From Firmicutes bacterium UBA3914 (GTDB lineage Bacteria; Bacillota; Limnochordia; Darwinibacteriales; Darwinibacteriaceae): 8,737 bases of DNA. Position numbers and translations under genes: made by a program. Where the stretch lies: contig DGEY01000094.1 in NCBI GenBank assembly GCA_002391385.1, positions 1-8,737 of the forward strand, read 5' to 3'. Positions 6,233 to 8,737 of the stretch are shown one piece after another. Under the pieces are notes generated by a model. The model saw only the letters and a program-made list of their open reading frames with translations. It did not search any database and had not been told where the DNA came from. How positions within the stretch are numbered: position 1 is the first letter of the stretch; each line of letters begins with the position of its first letter.

Positions 6233-8315
6233 CCCTTCGGGCAGGTCTGTTCCTTTGTGGGGCACTGATCCGCATGGAGTTGAGCACTGCCAAAAGGGTT
6301 ACTCCCACATCTGCAAACACGGCTTCCCAGAGGGTGGCCAGGCCGAGGCCGCCTAAAAGGAGCACCGCGAGCTTGACCACAAGGGCCAAAGCGATATTCT
6401 GCCGCACGATGCGGTTGGTGTTCCTGGCTGTCCGAACGGCCTTGACCATATCGTAGGGGTCATCATTCACCAGTACCACATCGGCCGTCTCGATGGCTGC
6501 CTGGGAGCCCAAGCCCCCCATGGCCACGCCCACATGGGCGGCGGCCAGGGCCGGGGCGTCGTTGATCCCATCCCCCACGAAGGCGACCTTGCCGCGGCGG
6601 GTCTGCCTGATACGCTCCAGCTCCGCCGCCTTTTCGTGGGGCAAAAGCCCGGCGCGCACTTCATGGACACCCAGTTTGCTTCCTATCTCTTCCGCCACCG
6701 CGGGGCTGTCTCCGGTGAGCATAACCACTTCCATACCCAGGGCCTTGAGCTCCGAGACCGCTTGAGCTGCCCGTTTCTTGGGGGCATCCACCAGGGTGAT
6801 GGATCCCCCGTAGCGGCCATCGACAGCCACGTGCACACCTGAGTGCCCCTGGTCCTGGGCTACCTGGATGCCCTCCTGCTCCAGCAGCTGCCTGCTGCCC
6901 ACTAGGATCTCCCGGCCGTGCCAAGCTGCCTTAACGCCAAAACCGGACAGCTCTTCTACGCTGGTGATCCCTGCGGTGTCCACCGCACCGCCGTAGGCCC
7001 TGACGATGGACTGGGCCAGGGGGTGGGTGGAAAAGACTTCGGCATGGGCCGCCGCCTCCAGCACCTCTTCAGCGGTAAAGGGTTCCTGGGCTGTGATCGC
7101 TTCCACGCTGAACTGGCCGGAAGTGAGGGTTCCCGTTTTATCGAAAACGACGGTACCTGTTTCGTGCAGAGCCTGCAGGTAGTTGCTGCCCTTGACCAAA
7201 ACTCCCTGCCGGGAGGCCCGGCCGATACCCGCGAAAAACCCCAGGGGAATGGAGACCACCAGTGCGCAGGGGCAGGAGATCACCAGAAAGACCAGGGCCC
7301 TGTAAACCCAGTCTTTGAGCAGGCCGCCGAAAAAGACGGGCGGGATAAGTGCCATCAGCGCAGCCAGGCCCACCACCGCGGGGGTGTAGTAGCGGGCGAA
7401 GGTGGTGATGAAATCCTCAGTGGGTGCCTTGCGGGCCGCTGCGTTTTCCACCAGTTCCAGGATGCGGGCGGCGGTGGAGTCTTTGGCCAGCTTCTCAGTG
7501 GCAATGGTCAAAAGGCCGCTGAGATTCACAGAACCGGCCAGTACCTCTTGCCCGGGCTCAACAGCCGTGGGCAAACTTTCACCGGTGAGGGCGGAGGTGT
7601 CCACTGCGGAGGTTCCCGAGAGCACCCGGCCGTCCACGGGAATGCGTTCACCGGGCCGCACCACCACCACATCTCCGATCCGCAGGTGGGCGGCGGGTAC
7701 TTCCCGAATCGCTTCCCCCTCTTTGAGGTGGGCGGTTTCCGGTGTAACGGCCAGCAGGGCAGCGATGGAGCGGAGGGAGCGGTCCACCGCCAGGTGCTGC
7801 AAGAACTCACCGATGCGGTAGAAGATCATGACCGAAGCGGCTTCGGGGAACTCGCCAATGGCCACCGCCCCCGCAGTGGCTATGGTCATGAGGAAGTTCT
7901 CATCGAAAACCAAGCCCCTGCGCAGCCCGCCCAGCGCGGTCAGGATGATTTCTGCCCCCGCGAGGAGGTAGGCTGCGAGGTAGAGGGCCGGTTTGGAGGG
8001 GGCGGGGACCAACAGGGCAGCAAGGAAGCTCGCAATCCCCAGGGCCAGGCTGATGTTGCGGGGGGTAAGGAGTGCGGGCTGGCTGCGCTCCAGCTTCTGT
8101 TCGGAGACGGTGATCCCCGGTTCCACCTGGGCCACTGCGTTTTGCAGGGCCTGCTTCACCTCTTCTTTGCTCCTATGGCCCACTTCCAGGAAAATGCGGC
8201 TGGAGGAAAAGTCCACCACTGCCTCCTCCACCGCTTCCAGCGCCGCCGCGGCTGTTTCGATCTTGGCCGCACAGGCGGCGCAGTCTAAGCCTTCTAGATG
8301 GTATACCAGGCGCAT
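6228..8315 (-). CDS. Zn2+/Cd2+/Pb2+-exporting P1B-type ATPase
   Basis: This inner-membrane pump hydrolyses ATP to expel divalent soft metals, as ZntA and CadA do. The protein has 695 residues, usual for the family, with one N-terminal metal-binding domain (residues 1-70) bearing GLDCAAC (Cys12 and Cys15; the Asp before the first Cys is typical of Zn/Cd/Pb pumps). The membrane metal site CPC is at 348-350, the phosphorylation motif DKTGT at 392-396 and the hinge GDGIND at 581-586. TGES, the HP motif in STHPLA, and LTGD are also present. Asp669 in the last membrane helix (FADVGVTLLAVLNSMRI) is the residue expected in the P1B-2 class rather than in copper pumps. ATG 8315 is chosen over the in-frame GTG 8324 because that GTG lies inside the Shine-Dalgarno GAGGTG. 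The ArsR-type repressor gene lies 10 bases upstream, which supports metal-induced expression. zntA or cadA would both be reasonable names. Confidence 0.95.
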   Translation of the reverse strand: MRLVYHLEGLDCAACAAKIETAAAALEAVEEAVVDFSSSRIFLEVGHRSKEEVKQALQNAVAQVEPGITVSEQKLERSQPALLTPRNISLALGIASFLAALLVPAPSKPALYLAAYLLAGAEIILTALGGLRRGLVFDENFLMTIATAGAVAIGEFPEAASVMIFYRIGEFLQHLAVDRSLRSIAALLAVTPETAHLKEGEAIREVPAAHLRIGDVVVVRPGERIPVDGRVLSGTSAVDTSALTGESLPTAVEPGQEVLAGSVNLSGLLTIATEKLAKDSTAARILELVENAAARKAPTEDFITTFARYYTPAVVGLAALMALIPPVFFGGLLKDWVYRALVFLVISCPCALVVSIPLGFFAGIGRASRQGVLVKGSNYLQALHETGTVVFDKTGTLTSGQFSVEAITAQEPFTAEEVLEAAAHAEVFSTHPLAQSIVRAYGGAVDTAGITSVEELSGFGVKAAWHGREILVGSRQLLEQEGIQVAQDQGHSGVHVAVDGRYGGSITLVDAPKKRAAQAVSELKALGMEVVMLTGDSPAVAEEIGSKLGVHEVRAGLLPHEKAAELERIRQTRRGKVAFVGDGINDAPALAAAHVGVAMGGLGSQAAIETADVVLVNDDPYDMVKAVRTARNTNRIVRQNIALALVVKLAVLLLGGLGLATLWEAVFADVGVTLLAVLNSMRISAPQRNRPARRV

Positions 8316-8321
8316 GTGTTC

Positions 8322-8327
8322 CACCTC
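8322..8327 (-). promoter_or_regulatory. ATPase ribosome binding site overlapping the repressor stop
   Basis: GAGGTG lies 6 bases before ATG 8315 on the minus strand. The repressor's TGA stop (8328-8326) runs into this site, so ribosomes ending the repressor stand on the ATPase ribosome binding site. This suggests translational coupling and decides ATG 8315 as the start. Confidence 0.75.
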
Positions 8328-8691
8328 AATTGCGTTCTTGAATGTGCTGATACCCTTGGTCGAAAATGGATTTGACGTGATCGTCGTCCAGGGAGTAGTA
8401 CACTACCCGTCCTTCCCGGCGAAACCGCACCAGTTTAGCCTGCTTCAGCACCCGCAGCTGGTGGGAAACGGCCGACTGGGTCAGCCCCAGCAGGTGGGCC
8501 AGGTCGCACACGCACATTTCCGATTGGAAGAGGGCGTAGAGGATGCGGATCCTTGTGGTATCGCCAAAGACTTTAAAGAATTCAGCGAGCTCAAAGAGGT
8601 CTTCTTCCGCGGGCATGCCTTGGCGCACCCTTTCCACCACATCTTCATGGATCACGGTCACATCGCAGGAGAGGTTTTCCTCGCCTGACAT
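8326..8691 (-). CDS. ArsR/SmtB family metal-sensing repressor (CadC/ZiaR type)
   Basis: This is a winged-helix repressor of 121 residues that in this family binds its operator as a dimer and is released by metal. The DNA-binding helices lie around residues 60-85 (VCDLAHLLGLTQSAVSHQLRVL) and the wing around 88-101 (VRFRREGRVVYYSL). Both classic metal sites are visible. The alpha-3 cysteines Cys60 and Cys62 (MCVCDL, the ELCVCD block of CadC) can be completed by Cys9 and perhaps His15 of the N-terminal arm. The alpha-5 site Asp103, His105, His116, Glu119 fits DxHx10HxxE exactly. Zn(II), Cd(II) and Pb(II) are the expected signals. ATG 8691 has a G-run at 8698-8703 upstream. A matching operator lies directly upstream and the efflux ATPase directly downstream, so it most likely represses its own operon. 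Confidence 0.94.
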   Translation of the reverse strand: MSGEENLSCDVTVIHEDVVERVRQGMPAEEDLFELAEFFKVFGDTTRIRILYALFQSEMCVCDLAHLLGLTQSAVSHQLRVLKQAKLVRFRREGRVVYYSLDDDHVKSIFDQGYQHIQERN

Positions 8692-8710
8692 GTGCTTCCC
8701 CCCTTCCGGT

Positions 8711-8736
8711 GATATCTGAGCACTTGTTCATATATT
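8711..8736 (-). promoter_or_regulatory. SmtB-type 12-2-12 operator upstream of the repressor gene
   Basis: On the minus strand the half-site AATATATGAACA, a 2-base spacer AG and TGCTCAGATATC form an imperfect inverted repeat matching at 9 of 12 positions. The TGAACA-N2-TGnTCA core is the form bound by SmtB, ZiaR and CzrA-like repressors. It ends 20 bases before the repressor ATG, where promoter and operator would overlap. The window edge cuts off any -35 element, so the promoter itself cannot be placed. Confidence 0.82.
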
Positions 8737-8737
8737 C

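Noticed and set aside
6918..8288. Long open frame (about 456 codons) on the plus strand
   Set aside because: It lies wholly antisense to the conserved metal ATPase; its protein is Gly/His/Gln-rich with no family motif, as expected from the complement of GC-rich coding DNA.
7993..8688. Plus-strand open frame of about 231 codons across the repressor and the ATPase 5' end
   Set aside because: It is antisense to two genes with complete family motifs, crosses their junction, and has no recognisable product.

Overview
The window looks like a piece of a moderately GC-rich Gram-positive-type (Bacillota-like) chromosome. This placement is inferred from the strong AGGAGG-type ribosome binding sites, frequent TTG/GTG codons near gene starts, U-tract terminators, and gene families such as RapZ/YvcJ and a CadC/SmtB-type regulator with its efflux ATPase. 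No RNA genes, insertion sequences, phage genes, CRISPR arrays or signs of recent transfer were seen. Genes fill almost all of the window; the largest gap is about 140 bases.

Layout. Bases 1-708 hold the 3' part of an unrecognised plus-strand gene, closed by an intrinsic terminator (724-770). A plus-strand cluster follows: rapZ (851-1735), a MepA-like MATE transporter (1766-3139), an NAD+ synthetase (3136-4728) and a single-domain RluA-family pseudouridine synthase (4750-5436). The gaps are 30, -4 and 21 bases, so the four are probably co-transcribed. The cluster ends at a hairpin (5444-5480) that can also serve the converging minus-strand genes. On the minus strand, read from the right edge, come a SmtB-type 12-2-12 operator (8711-8736), an ArsR/SmtB metal-sensing repressor (8691-8326), a Zn/Cd/Pb-type P1B ATPase (8315-6228) and an exported SIMPL-domain protein (6200-5496).

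How the genes work together. The minus-strand module reads as a self-regulated metal resistance unit: the repressor carries both classic metal sites (alpha-3 cysteines and alpha-5 DxHx10HxxE), its operator lies just upstream, and the ATPase follows with its Shine-Dalgarno overlapping the repressor stop codon. The plus-strand cluster mixes signalling, transport, cofactor synthesis and RNA modification without an obvious single pathway.

The most notable observation is in the NAD+ synthetase. It has full two-domain length and an intact SGGLDS synthetase domain, but its nitrilase-type glutaminase domain contains no cysteine at all. The catalytic Cys position is Gly145, while the Glu and Lys of the triad remain. 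The enzyme is therefore predicted to be unable to use glutamine through its own domain. I found no clearly new multi-gene system in the window.
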